Of a stretch of DNA of 21,536 nt, positions 15,702 through 21,536 are shown piece after piece. Below the pieces are notes generated by a model. The model saw nothing but the letters and a program-made list of their open reading frames with translations. It was not told where the DNA came from and did no database searches. Position numbers and translations under genes: made by a program. This DNA is from a virus: positions 1 through 21,536 of IMG/VR virus record IMGVR_UViG_3300029265_000554. The stretch is one strand, 5' to 3'. The first letter of the stretch is position 1; the number at the start of each line of letters is the position of its first letter.

Positions 15702-17270
15702 TTATAAAAGCCATTTAATGCTTTCGTTTTTTCCCCCAATTTCTTGTGTATAGGGATTGTCTACTGAATTTTGTGAATAACCACCGCTCCAACTTACTTT
15801 ACTTGTTTTAACACTACCCAATGTTGCACGGGCCATATCAATACTCTGTTGTTGAAATTTTAACGAGGTATCTCTTAGAAACATACCAACTCCAAATGGC
15901 ATAACCAAGTCATCATTATAACCACCCTGAGCTTCTGGTCTTCCATTTTTCCAAATGAATACTTTCATTTCCTCTAATAGTCGTTTTGAACGAATAGTTA
16001 CTGATTTATCACCAACAAATTCTCTAAACTTGTTAATACAAAGTGGTCTTGTTCTCATTGACATCGTAAATCCTGGTATCATTTCACTATTACCCTCGTA
16101 TGCTCTTTGATATGATTCTGCTGTTAATTGATCTGATTTTGTTGAGTGATATAGATTTCTATATCCTCTTTCTTGTATCGCATCTAATGTAGCCCAACCA
16201 ATATTAGCATTTTCTACTACTAACATTGCGTTGTTATATTCTGTAGCTAATCCTGTTAAGAAGTAGCCAAAATCTTTTGGTGGAAGTTGGCCTTTATATT
16301 CAGCTACTTGTGTATTTGTCAGAATATCAAGTACATGGCAACCCGAGTAATCTTTACCATCACCACGAGCTACATCGGCTACAACCATATAATCTCTTGA
16401 ATAATCCGCGGGTTCCCATACCCATAAATTTTGATCAATACCCCTACGTTCAATAGGTTCTTGAATTGTTGTTGAATTTATAAATTCTAACCATTCAGAA
16501 TGGAATACCGTATCTCCCGATGTACTAAAGTCGCAATCACACTCTTGTGATGCTAGTCTAGGATCACCTAATAATTCATCTTGTCTTATTCTCCATGACT
16601 CATCTCGTTCAGGGTGGACATACCAAGGTAATTTAATTGGGATAAAATCATTTTCATTATTTTCAGCTGAAACCCACGTCTTGTGGAACCAGTTACCTGT
16701 TCCATATGGTGTTGATAATACAATAGCACCCCCACCTGTTGCTAAAGTTTGTTGTGCTGATGCCCAAGTTTCGGCAATATTATCAATAAATGCTGCCTCA
16801 TCAATTATTAGTAAAGATACTGCCTCTGAACGAGCGGCATCGGCATTAGATGATTTTGCTTGTATCTTTGAACCATTTGTAAACCTTAATGATAATTTGT
16901 TATTTTCAACTGAATCTACTTTAAGCCATGATGGGAGATTATCCCACATAAATTGAACTTTAGTTACTAGATTTCGAGCTGTAGCTTGTGTCGTTGCTAG
17001 TGCTAATACATTTCGATCTCTATGAAATGTCATTAACCATAAAGAATAACCTGCTGCCAGTGTAGATATACCTAACTGTCTTGATTTTAATATTGCAGTA
17101 TAATCATTGGTTTGAAATACTTTTAATACTTTTTCTTGAAATGGGTATAAATTAAATTGTATCTTACCTCTTTGAGGGTGTTGAATGTGGCAGTACTTTT
17201 TCATAAAATGTACAGGATCTGCTGCGCATTTTAAATATTCCTGCCTAATTATTTTTTTAAAATCACTCAT
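15702..17270 (-). CDS. terL: Terminase large subunit (gp17-like)
   Basis: This 522-residue packaging motor translocates DNA into the prohead and cuts it. The N-terminal ATPase shows a Walker A variant SRQLGIST (63-70), Walker B LLIIDEAA (153-160, catalytic Glu next to Asp157) and a coupling motif LSTPYG (185-190). The C-terminal RNase H-like nuclease shows its acidic triad: VVADVARGDGKD (Asp299 region), LVVEN (Glu353) and GGYNDDLV (Asp453/454). The length is close to other T4-type large terminases. I chose the ATG at 17270 because it overlaps the upstream stop as ATGA; an in-frame TTG at 17285 would add five residues. The portal follows within about 20 bp. No candidate small subunit is certain, although the 113-aa protein is a possibility. 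Confidence 0.96.
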   Translation of the reverse strand: MSDFKKIIRQEYLKCAADPVHFMKKYCHIQHPQRGKIQFNLYPFQEKVLKVFQTNDYTAILKSRQLGISTLAAGYSLWLMTFHRDRNVLALATTQATARNLVTKVQFMWDNLPSWLKVDSVENNKLSLRFTNGSKIQAKSSNADAARSEAVSLLIIDEAAFIDNIAETWASAQQTLATGGGAIVLSTPYGTGNWFHKTWVSAENNENDFIPIKLPWYVHPERDESWRIRQDELLGDPRLASQECDCDFSTSGDTVFHSEWLEFINSTTIQEPIERRGIDQNLWVWEPADYSRDYMVVADVARGDGKDYSGCHVLDILTNTQVAEYKGQLPPKDFGYFLTGLATEYNNAMLVVENANIGWATLDAIQERGYRNLYHSTKSDQLTAESYQRAYEGNSEMIPGFTMSMRTRPLCINKFREFVGDKSVTIRSKRLLEEMKVFIWKNGRPEAQGGYNDDLVMPFGVGMFLRDTSLKFQQQSIDMARATLGSVKTSKVSWSGGYSQNSVDNPYTQEIGGKNESIKWLL

Positions 17271-17857
17271 CTTCCAATTTTCCAAAACATGCGACCAGAT
17301 ATAACAGGTTTTAAATCTTGATTAATACCCAGACCTAAACTATATATTTGGTGTTTTTTCGTTTTTAATAATAACTCGCCTCCTAAGTAGTTGATTTGGT
17401 CTGTTTTACCAGATAAACCTAATCCCCAATAAAGCTCTCTTTTATTAATATAAACTGTGTTTGTAATCGTTTTATTTGGTATTAATATATTTGTTTCAAT
17501 ATTCCGTGATAAAAATGAGTTACGTGTGATTGTATCGTTAATAACCGCGTAACCTAATGTATCTATATACAGTGTATCAGTATAGAAATATTTAGCATAA
17601 TAATCTTTTAAAATTGCTAAAGTATCAACATTAACTGGTATTGTATCTGTTTTAGTTTCCCACTTAGTTTTCCATTGGGGGACATAGCTAATTTTGTCTA
17701 TGAAGATAGTATCATACCCAACTATAGTATCTGATTTTGTGATAGGATCTACAATACTACTATCCTTATTACCACCACCACAACTACGCATGGTTATAAT
17801 AACTATAACCAATACTATAATGAGTAAGGTTTTTATATTTTTAAAGAAGTCCTTCAA
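17267..17857 (-). CDS. Membrane-anchored protein with beta-rich C-terminus, TTG start
   Basis: This 196-residue protein has a short basic N-terminus, a hydrophobic segment (about residues 10-23, LLIIVLVIVIITM) and then RSCGGG. The middle is polar with repeated DTI/DTL elements (DTIVGYDTIFID, DTLYIDTLG). The last 55 residues form four strand-like segments rich in alternating Gly and aromatics (YWGLGLSGK, YLGGELLLK, IYSLGLGIN, VISGRMFWK). The only start after the upstream in-frame stop and before the hydrophobic segment is TTG. Cys26 could be a non-canonical lipid-attachment site, though Arg at -2 argues against this. A spanin-like or other lysis/envelope role is possible from layout only. It overlaps the preceding gene by 17 bp, and its stop overlaps the terminase ATG by 4 bp. 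Confidence 0.6.
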   Translation of the reverse strand: MKDFFKNIKTLLIIVLVIVIITMRSCGGGNKDSSIVDPITKSDTIVGYDTIFIDKISYVPQWKTKWETKTDTIPVNVDTLAILKDYYAKYFYTDTLYIDTLGYAVINDTITRNSFLSRNIETNILIPNKTITNTVYINKRELYWGLGLSGKTDQINYLGGELLLKTKKHQIYSLGLGINQDLKPVISGRMFWKIGR

Positions 17858-18182
17858 GTTCTTTTTTAATTTTAGATAGTTCTTTTAAACGATTTTTAAG
17901 TTTGTCTTTAGCAGGACCTTCTTCAGATTTAGTCCATCTATTTACTACTTTTCTCATTTCAAGAGTAGTTTCACCTAATTTATTTGATATTTTAGAAATT
18001 GAGTCTCCTTTTAATTGTGATGCTGTTGGTTCTTTATCATCTTCACTTTCTTTCATTAACTGTTGGGTTTTTTCTAATTCAGCATTATATGCCTTTTGTG
18101 TTTTAACATCATCAACAGTTATTGCTTCTAATATACCAAGTATTTCTTCTTTTATTGATGCCTTGAATTCTGATTTTTTCAT
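17841..18182 (-). CDS. Short helical charged protein, unknown
   Basis: This 113-residue protein is highly charged (Lys/Glu-rich), with no membrane segment. It looks almost wholly helical: an N-terminal helix (KKSEFKASIKEEILGILEAI), a polar hinge around residues 45-60 (ESEDDKEPTASQLKGDS) and a C-terminal basic/acidic heptad-like region (about 85-113). It lies two genes before terminase, where T4-type phages often carry the small terminase subunit. Its size and helical character would suit a small terminase, but I see no DNA-binding motif to prove it. The start is ATG with AGGAG about 4-5 bp upstream in CTCCTATAATG-like context read on the opposite strand; this is weak. The 3' end overlaps the next gene by 17 bp. 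Confidence 0.6.
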   Translation of the reverse strand: MKKSEFKASIKEEILGILEAITVDDVKTQKAYNAELEKTQQLMKESEDDKEPTASQLKGDSISKISNKLGETTLEMRKVVNRWTKSEEGPAKDKLKNRLKELSKIKKELEGLL

Positions 18183-18198
18183 TATAGGAGTGTTTTTG

Positions 18199-18208
18199 TT
18201 ATAAATAT
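18199..18208 (-). promoter_or_regulatory. Recurrent ATATTTATAA motif upstream of the 113-aa gene
   Basis: The minus strand reads ATATTTATAACAAAAACA, ending 16 bp before the ATG. The same decamer occurs upstream of the portal, the 286-aa gene and the 153-aa gene. It is a candidate phage promoter or upstream element. It begins at the last base of the kinase stop codon. Confidence 0.4.
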
Positions 18209-18738
18209 CATAAAGAAATTGCTTGTTTCATTTGTTTTATGCGCTCCATAGTATTACCCGATAATGTGTGGAGATTTTTGATACGATGATTATAACGATT
18301 CAATAAATTATTGATTTTTAAATCAATCAAATCTCTATAATCTGAGTTAGTTTCTCTAATACCATTATCCTCAATTCTAACTCCCTCGGGTGAAACATAG
18401 AAGATGTGGGTGTATTCTCCAATTAATTGTGATGCTAGGGTTTCAAAATCATCCTTCTGGATTATATTCATTGAGGTTGATGAATTAGCAAATGCCATAA
18501 CATCAATTATAGTTCGATCTGTAATGATGTTTTCTGACATTAATTCACCGGCTCTTTCTGCTAAAAAGACACATTGTCCCTTTAACGTAGAATCTGTGTT
18601 CAAGGGAATACCTTGAGCCATTAAATGTTTAGAACGTTCTGTCCTAAAATCATAATCTTTAAATTCCGGTAGCTCTTTAAGAGCATTAACAAGTGTAGTT
18701 TTACCTACAGATACTGTTCCACATAATCCTATTCTCAT
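18208..18738 (-). CDS. P-loop nucleotide/nucleoside kinase-like protein (AAA_28/NadR-like)
   Basis: This protein of about 176 residues begins MRIGLCGTVSVGKTT, a Walker A loop (G7-x4-G12-K13-T14) at the extreme N-terminus, as in small-molecule kinases. ITDRTIIDVMAFA (about residues 72-84) resembles the DR(S/T)xxD segment of NadR-type and deoxynucleotide kinases. An Asp/Arg-rich C-terminal helix follows. Its likely role is phosphorylation of a nucleotide, nucleoside or NAD precursor, but the substrate is not readable. I chose the ATG at 18738: it overlaps the methyltransferase stop as ATGA and has GGAG just upstream. An in-frame TTG at 18747 would add only three residues. Translational coupling to the methyltransferase is likely. 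Confidence 0.75.
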   Translation of the reverse strand: MRIGLCGTVSVGKTTLVNALKELPEFKDYDFRTERSKHLMAQGIPLNTDSTLKGQCVFLAERAGELMSENIITDRTIIDVMAFANSSTSMNIIQKDDFETLASQLIGEYTHIFYVSPEGVRIEDNGIRETNSDYRDLIDLKINNLLNRYNHRIKNLHTLSGNTMERIKQMKQAISL

Positions 18739-19424
18739 ACTCTCCAAATATAAATAAAACTTTGATGTTCTCCAACTTCACTTTGAAGTTGATTAAATCC
18801 TTTACTAAGGAAAAATCGGGTAAAATTGTCTCGCTCTACATTTCGAGCATATTCTGATATATCAGTATTTTCATGATATTCTATAAACATTTTATCGATT
18901 TTATCCCATGTTTCCTGCTTAACATCCCCAAATACATATTTTTCATGTCCCTCAATATCAACTTTCATATAATCAATATGGGTAATATTGTTATTTTCAA
19001 GGAAATTATCCAACGTAATACATGGACGAGATTCATTCTCCCACCAATTAGGCCATTTTGGGATATCTATTTCACCATTAATATTGGATATTGCAATATT
19101 AAATGTTTCCCAATTTTCACCTTTATTCATATTAAGTGCTGAATGTACTCCTGGGTCTGGTTCTATACAGTATAATTTAGAAGCACCTTTTAATTCTGCG
19201 TTCATAGCAGACATACCAATATTTGCTCCTAAATCAAGATAAATGTCTCCAGGTTTAATACCTGGGCCTTTTGCATTTAACTCATCGTGAATTAAATTAC
19301 CCCAAGCCATAGCACCTTCCCAACCATAACGATTTCCCAAATCCATAGCATTTCCTGAAGTATTCCATTCTGTAATGTCTATTATCTTTTCGTCTTTAGT
19401 ATAAAACTGTTTTCCCCTTACCAT
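18735..19424 (-). CDS. FkbM-type SAM-dependent methyltransferase
   Basis: This 229-residue protein has the class I methyltransferase core. Motif I is YLDLGANIGMSA (about residues 62-73). An acidic SAM-ribose ligand lies in YCIEPDPG (Glu88). DYMKVDIEGHE (about 151-161) is the hallmark of the FkbM family (Methyltransf_21). Known members usually O-methylate sugars or small molecules; the target here is unknown. The first 60 residues are family-variable and include a Gly/Trp-rich stretch (RYGWEGAMAWG). The length is normal for the family. It lies 7 bp after the DGPA gene, and its last codons overlap the kinase start as ATGA. Modification of host surface glycan, phage glycan or a nucleotide are all possible; none is proven. 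Confidence 0.85.
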   Translation of the reverse strand: MVRGKQFYTKDEKIIDITEWNTSGNAMDLGNRYGWEGAMAWGNLIHDELNAKGPGIKPGDIYLDLGANIGMSAMNAELKGASKLYCIEPDPGVHSALNMNKGENWETFNIAISNINGEIDIPKWPNWWENESRPCITLDNFLENNNITHIDYMKVDIEGHEKYVFGDVKQETWDKIDKMFIEYHENTDISEYARNVERDNFTRFFLSKGFNQLQSEVGEHQSFIYIWRV

Positions 19425-19431
19425 AATTTAA

Positions 19432-19695
19432 TTAGTGTCTTGCATTTATTGATGCTTGTTTATACCAAGGTAAACCCTCTCTATTACCTAGTAGCTCTCT
19501 ATATGTTTCTAAATCATATTCCATACCATTGAGATAGTATGCTTTTTTTAGACTACAAACTTTACCTTCAATAGGTTCAATTGCTGGGCCGTCCCAACTA
19601 TGATATTTCCAATTTTCTTCACCCATCATTCTAATAAAGTGATGTTTTGCCCCCTGAGATTTCATTGTTTTATATTCGTATACTTTTTCTGACAT
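19432..19695 (-). CDS. Small DGPA-motif protein, function unknown
   Basis: This 87-residue protein contains SWDGPAIEP (about residues 33-41) followed by KKAYYLNGMEYDLETY (about 50-65). That order, DGPA then YYxNGxxY, resembles one unit of the DGPA/MORN-like small repeats found in many phage hypothetical proteins. Here there is a single unit. It is Trp- and Tyr-rich, with no membrane segment or signal. The start is ATG, 25-30 bp after the dehydrogenase stop, with an A/T-rich leader and no clear Shine-Dalgarno. It sits 7 bp before the methyltransferase gene, so the two are probably co-translated. I cannot assign a function. Confidence 0.6.
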   Translation of the reverse strand: MSEKVYEYKTMKSQGAKHHFIRMMGEENWKYHSWDGPAIEPIEGKVCSLKKAYYLNGMEYDLETYRELLGNREGLPWYKQASINARH

Positions 19696-19723
19696 TTGTA
19701 TTTATTTAAATGTTTATAATATT

Positions 19724-21157
19724 TTATTTATTAGTATTTTCTTTTGGCATTGTTAAACCTCCTATAAGATTTTTATGCATGTCACCCATTTCATGTGGCT
19801 CTTTATTATTAACAGGATTATTTAGAAAATCATTAACTTCTTTATCTAATAACATTATTTGTTCTGCTACTAATGTTCCTTGTGCTCCCGATACTGTAAT
19901 TCCTCTTGCACTTAATGCATCACCTACAAAGTGTACATTAGGGTATTTTGTTAAACTTAAATCCTCATAATTAACTAATGGTTCTGGAGAGAGATATTTT
20001 ATTTCAGGCACATATACACCCCAATCGTCTCCTAATGTTGGGAATACTTTTTTCATATCTTCAATAAAATCATCAATGTATGTATAATAACCTTGAAATG
20101 CTTCTCTAATTTTATCTAATGAGTCAATTTGGATAGCACTTACATCTACTCCTTCAGAAGTTGTTGTTGGTTTACGAGTAGGACTATAAAATAATCCTGT
20201 ACCTTCTTCTTGTACTTTACCTACTAATTCTCTAGACCATTCAAATGGTTTTTCAATACCCTGAACTTCCATTAAGATGCCAAAGTTTGTCATATCATTT
20301 CTAAATGCTTCATCTTTTTTAGCATGTCCATTATAGCTATGATCACCATATGTTTCTTCAACTGCTACATAAGCCGCATTATTATTTGTACAAAATGAGC
20401 GAAGCGATACACCTTTATCTTCATATTTTCTATATAATTTGAAATCATAACTTACATCAATTAGTTTTTGGAAGTGTTTCTGTGGTGCTTCAAATCGAAC
20501 ACCTATTTGTACTGGTTTGGGTTCAGTTGGTAAGTCATATTGTTCAGCTAATTGTTTACCAAAGTCAATACCTGATTTACCTACACCAAATATAAGTTTA
20601 TCATAATCATGGTGGTCATTTCTCTTTTCACCTTTATCATCTACCCACTCACCAAATGCTTCTTTTTTTTCAAAGTCAATGCTTGTAATTTTGGTTTCCC
20701 AGTGAAATTCTACACCACCATCTACTAAAAAGTCATACCAATTTTTACCTATCTCATGTAAATAATCTGTGCCAACATGCCATACAGGGAATAGTCTTAA
20801 ACCAAAATAGGGTTTAATAAATTCAGGTTCTGCTTGAGGATCTGAACATTGTACTTCTGATGGGTTAGGGTGAAAACGTTTGAAATTACCAATCACTTGA
20901 TCAAATAACTCCATTGCTTTTTCTTCACCAACATATTTAGATAGTTGACCACCAATAGATGTATGATAAGTTAATTTACCATCAGACCAACCACCAGCTC
21001 CTAAAAATCCTTCCATTACTTCACTATATTTTCTGTCATATGGATTTTTACCCATATCAATAATAGTGATTTTACCTTTAAAACCCTCATCAATTAATTT
21101 AGTAGCAGCGTTTACATTTGCTACTCCTGCTCCTACCATTACTATATTTTTGCTCAT
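19724..21157 (-). CDS. FAD-dependent dehydrogenase, COG2509-like
   Basis: This 477-residue protein is predicted to be a soluble flavoprotein oxidoreductase. The N-terminus has a dinucleotide-binding Rossmann motif (G9-A-G11-V-A-N14) with Asp34 at the end of the second strand. The C-terminus has a second FAD-contacting segment, VHFVGDALSARGITVSGAQG. In the middle, IGVRFEAP followed by SFCTNNNAAYVAVEE and HSYNGHAKK resembles the GVRxE, FCxxPGG and NGHS signatures of the uncharacterised dehydrogenase family COG2509. The family's usual PGG is NNN here. Its substrate is unknown. The ATG has an AAGGA ribosome-binding site 7 bp upstream. It heads the accessory block after a terminator. I am sure it is an FAD oxidoreductase and less sure of the exact family. 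A metabolic enzyme of this kind is unusual among T4-type structural genes. Confidence 0.8.
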   Translation of the reverse strand: MSKNIVMVGAGVANVNAATKLIDEGFKGKITIIDMGKNPYDRKYSEVMEGFLGAGGWSDGKLTYHTSIGGQLSKYVGEEKAMELFDQVIGNFKRFHPNPSEVQCSDPQAEPEFIKPYFGLRLFPVWHVGTDYLHEIGKNWYDFLVDGGVEFHWETKITSIDFEKKEAFGEWVDDKGEKRNDHHDYDKLIFGVGKSGIDFGKQLAEQYDLPTEPKPVQIGVRFEAPQKHFQKLIDVSYDFKLYRKYEDKGVSLRSFCTNNNAAYVAVEETYGDHSYNGHAKKDEAFRNDMTNFGILMEVQGIEKPFEWSRELVGKVQEEGTGLFYSPTRKPTTTSEGVDVSAIQIDSLDKIREAFQGYYTYIDDFIEDMKKVFPTLGDDWGVYVPEIKYLSPEPLVNYEDLSLTKYPNVHFVGDALSARGITVSGAQGTLVAEQIMLLDKEVNDFLNNPVNNKEPHEMGDMHKNLIGGLTMPKENTNK

Positions 21158-21167
21158 ATTGTATCCT

Positions 21168-21175
21168 TATTTATA
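21168..21175 (-). promoter_or_regulatory. TATAAATA, T4-late-promoter-like box
   Basis: The minus strand carries TATAAATA, identical to the T4 late-promoter consensus. It lies just after the terminator and just before the FAD-dehydrogenase start. It is followed by AAGGATACAATATG, where AAGGA can serve as a Shine-Dalgarno. The box is only 10 bp from the ATG, which would give a very short leader, and such an octamer can occur by chance in AT-rich DNA. Some promoter is needed here because a terminator lies immediately upstream. Confidence 0.4.
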
Positions 21176-21191
21176 TGTTAATATACGAAAG

Positions 21192-21224
21192 AAAAATGTG
21201 GCATCCAAATTATTAGATGCCACA
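21192..21224 (-). terminator. Rho-independent terminator after the right-edge gene
   Basis: Read on the minus strand, TGTGGCATC and GATGCCACA form a perfect 9-bp stem around a 10-nt AT-rich loop, followed directly by TTTTTC. It lies between the stop of the right-edge gene and the start of the FAD-dehydrogenase gene, so it would separate two transcripts. Confidence 0.85.
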
Positions 21225-21289
21225 GATACCATGTTAATTTTAAGATCGAATAGGCTATGAATCTATTCTATATGTTTTTATTTTATAAT

Positions 21290-21536
21290 TTATACTAATT
21301 CTTTAGATTTAATTTTAATAAATTCATCATCACTACGATCAGTTCCTAGGGATAAAGTATAAGAATATTTACTATCCCCTAAATCTCTTGTGAATGAAGT
21401 TGTTCCACCTTTAATCATTGATTGAATTTTATCAAAGAGATTTTTAGATTTATCATCTCCATACATATCATCCATTTCGTATTTATAGACTGTTACATCA
21501 TCACCAGCTCCAGCCATAACATCTTTTAGAAAATTA
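21290..21536 (-). CDS. Unrecognised acidic protein, 5' end outside window
   Basis: The reading frame is open to the right edge of the window. Before the first in-window methionine (codon at 21515-21517, MAGAGDD) it reads NFLKDV, with no stop and no Shine-Dalgarno-like sequence, so that ATG may be internal and the gene probably begins outside. The visible part is about 80 residues, charged and rich in Asp, Lys and Ser, and ends in ...KIKSKELV-TAA. I see no signal peptide, membrane segment or family motif, and I do not recognise it. A strong terminator-like hairpin follows about 65 bp downstream, so this gene is likely the last of its transcript and separate from the dehydrogenase gene that follows. 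Confidence 0.6.
   Translation of the reverse strand, partial: NFLKDVMAGAGDDVTVYKYEMDDMYGDDKSKNLFDKIQSMIKGGTTSFTRDLGDSKYSYTLSLGTDRSDDEFIKIKSKELV

Noticed and set aside
18198-18207. Plus-strand TATAAATA boxes inside the recurrent motif as T4 late promoters for antisense transcripts
   Set aside because: The motif's complement contains TATAAATA, but no plus-strand gene follows any copy, and conserved flanks and spacing relate to the minus-strand starts.
21480-21487. Second TATAAATA-like box on the minus strand
   Set aside because: It lies inside the coding sequence of the right-edge gene (Tyr-Lys-Tyr codons) and no start follows at a suitable distance.

Overview
This is an AT-rich window from a tailed phage (myovirus) with a T4-type head and neck module. 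All credible genes lie on the minus strand, so transcription runs from high to low coordinates. Terminase, portal, prohead protease, acidic scaffold, major capsid protein, PhoH, three neck/tail-completion proteins and a collagen-like fibre can be recognised from motifs and order. Many starts are preceded by A-rich leaders with ACAAAAA-type stretches and no clear Shine-Dalgarno sequence. With the AT-rich composition this points, as an inference, to a Bacteroidetes (flavobacterial, probably aquatic) host. Most genes end in TAA and the standard bacterial code fits. I saw no tRNA, rRNA, CRISPR array, integrase or insertion sequence.

Layout in transcription order. (1) 21.5-17.3 kb is an accessory block: a small 5'-truncated unknown protein, a terminator, an FAD-dependent dehydrogenase resembling COG2509, a small DGPA-type protein, an FkbM-type methyltransferase, a P-loop kinase, a short helical protein and a membrane-anchored protein with a beta-rich C-terminus. 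(2) 17.3-13.8 kb holds the terminase large subunit and the portal. (3) 13.8-10.8 kb holds three unrecognised proteins, probably head-assembly factors. (4) 10.8-7.1 kb holds the prohead protease, scaffold and major capsid protein, with terminators after the protease and after the capsid gene. (5) 7.1-6.1 kb is a gene-free leader of about 240 bp followed by PhoH. (6) 6.1-2.9 kb holds a small beta-rich virion-like protein and gp13-, gp14- and gp15-like neck and tail-terminator proteins. (7) 2.9-0 kb is a collagen-like fibre made of thousands of bases of GTSG/GSSG triplets.

Together, regions 2-6 build and fill a T4-type head. The portal starts assembly, scaffold and capsid grow around it, the protease matures the shell, terminase packages DNA, and gp13/14/15 close the neck and join the tail. 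T4 has genes 18 and 19 between 17 and 20 and has 13-14-15 upstream of 16-17. Here 17 and 20 are adjacent and the neck genes follow the capsid genes.

The observations most worth checking are: a single-base ochre codon inside an otherwise open collagen repeat that continues off the left edge; an exact 144-bp higher-order repeat in that fibre; a recurrent ATATTTATAA motif 10-16 bp upstream of four start codons; a glycine-rich peptide shared by the capsid protein and an unknown protein, each just after a possible protease site; and the unusual metabolic/modification cluster at the right end.
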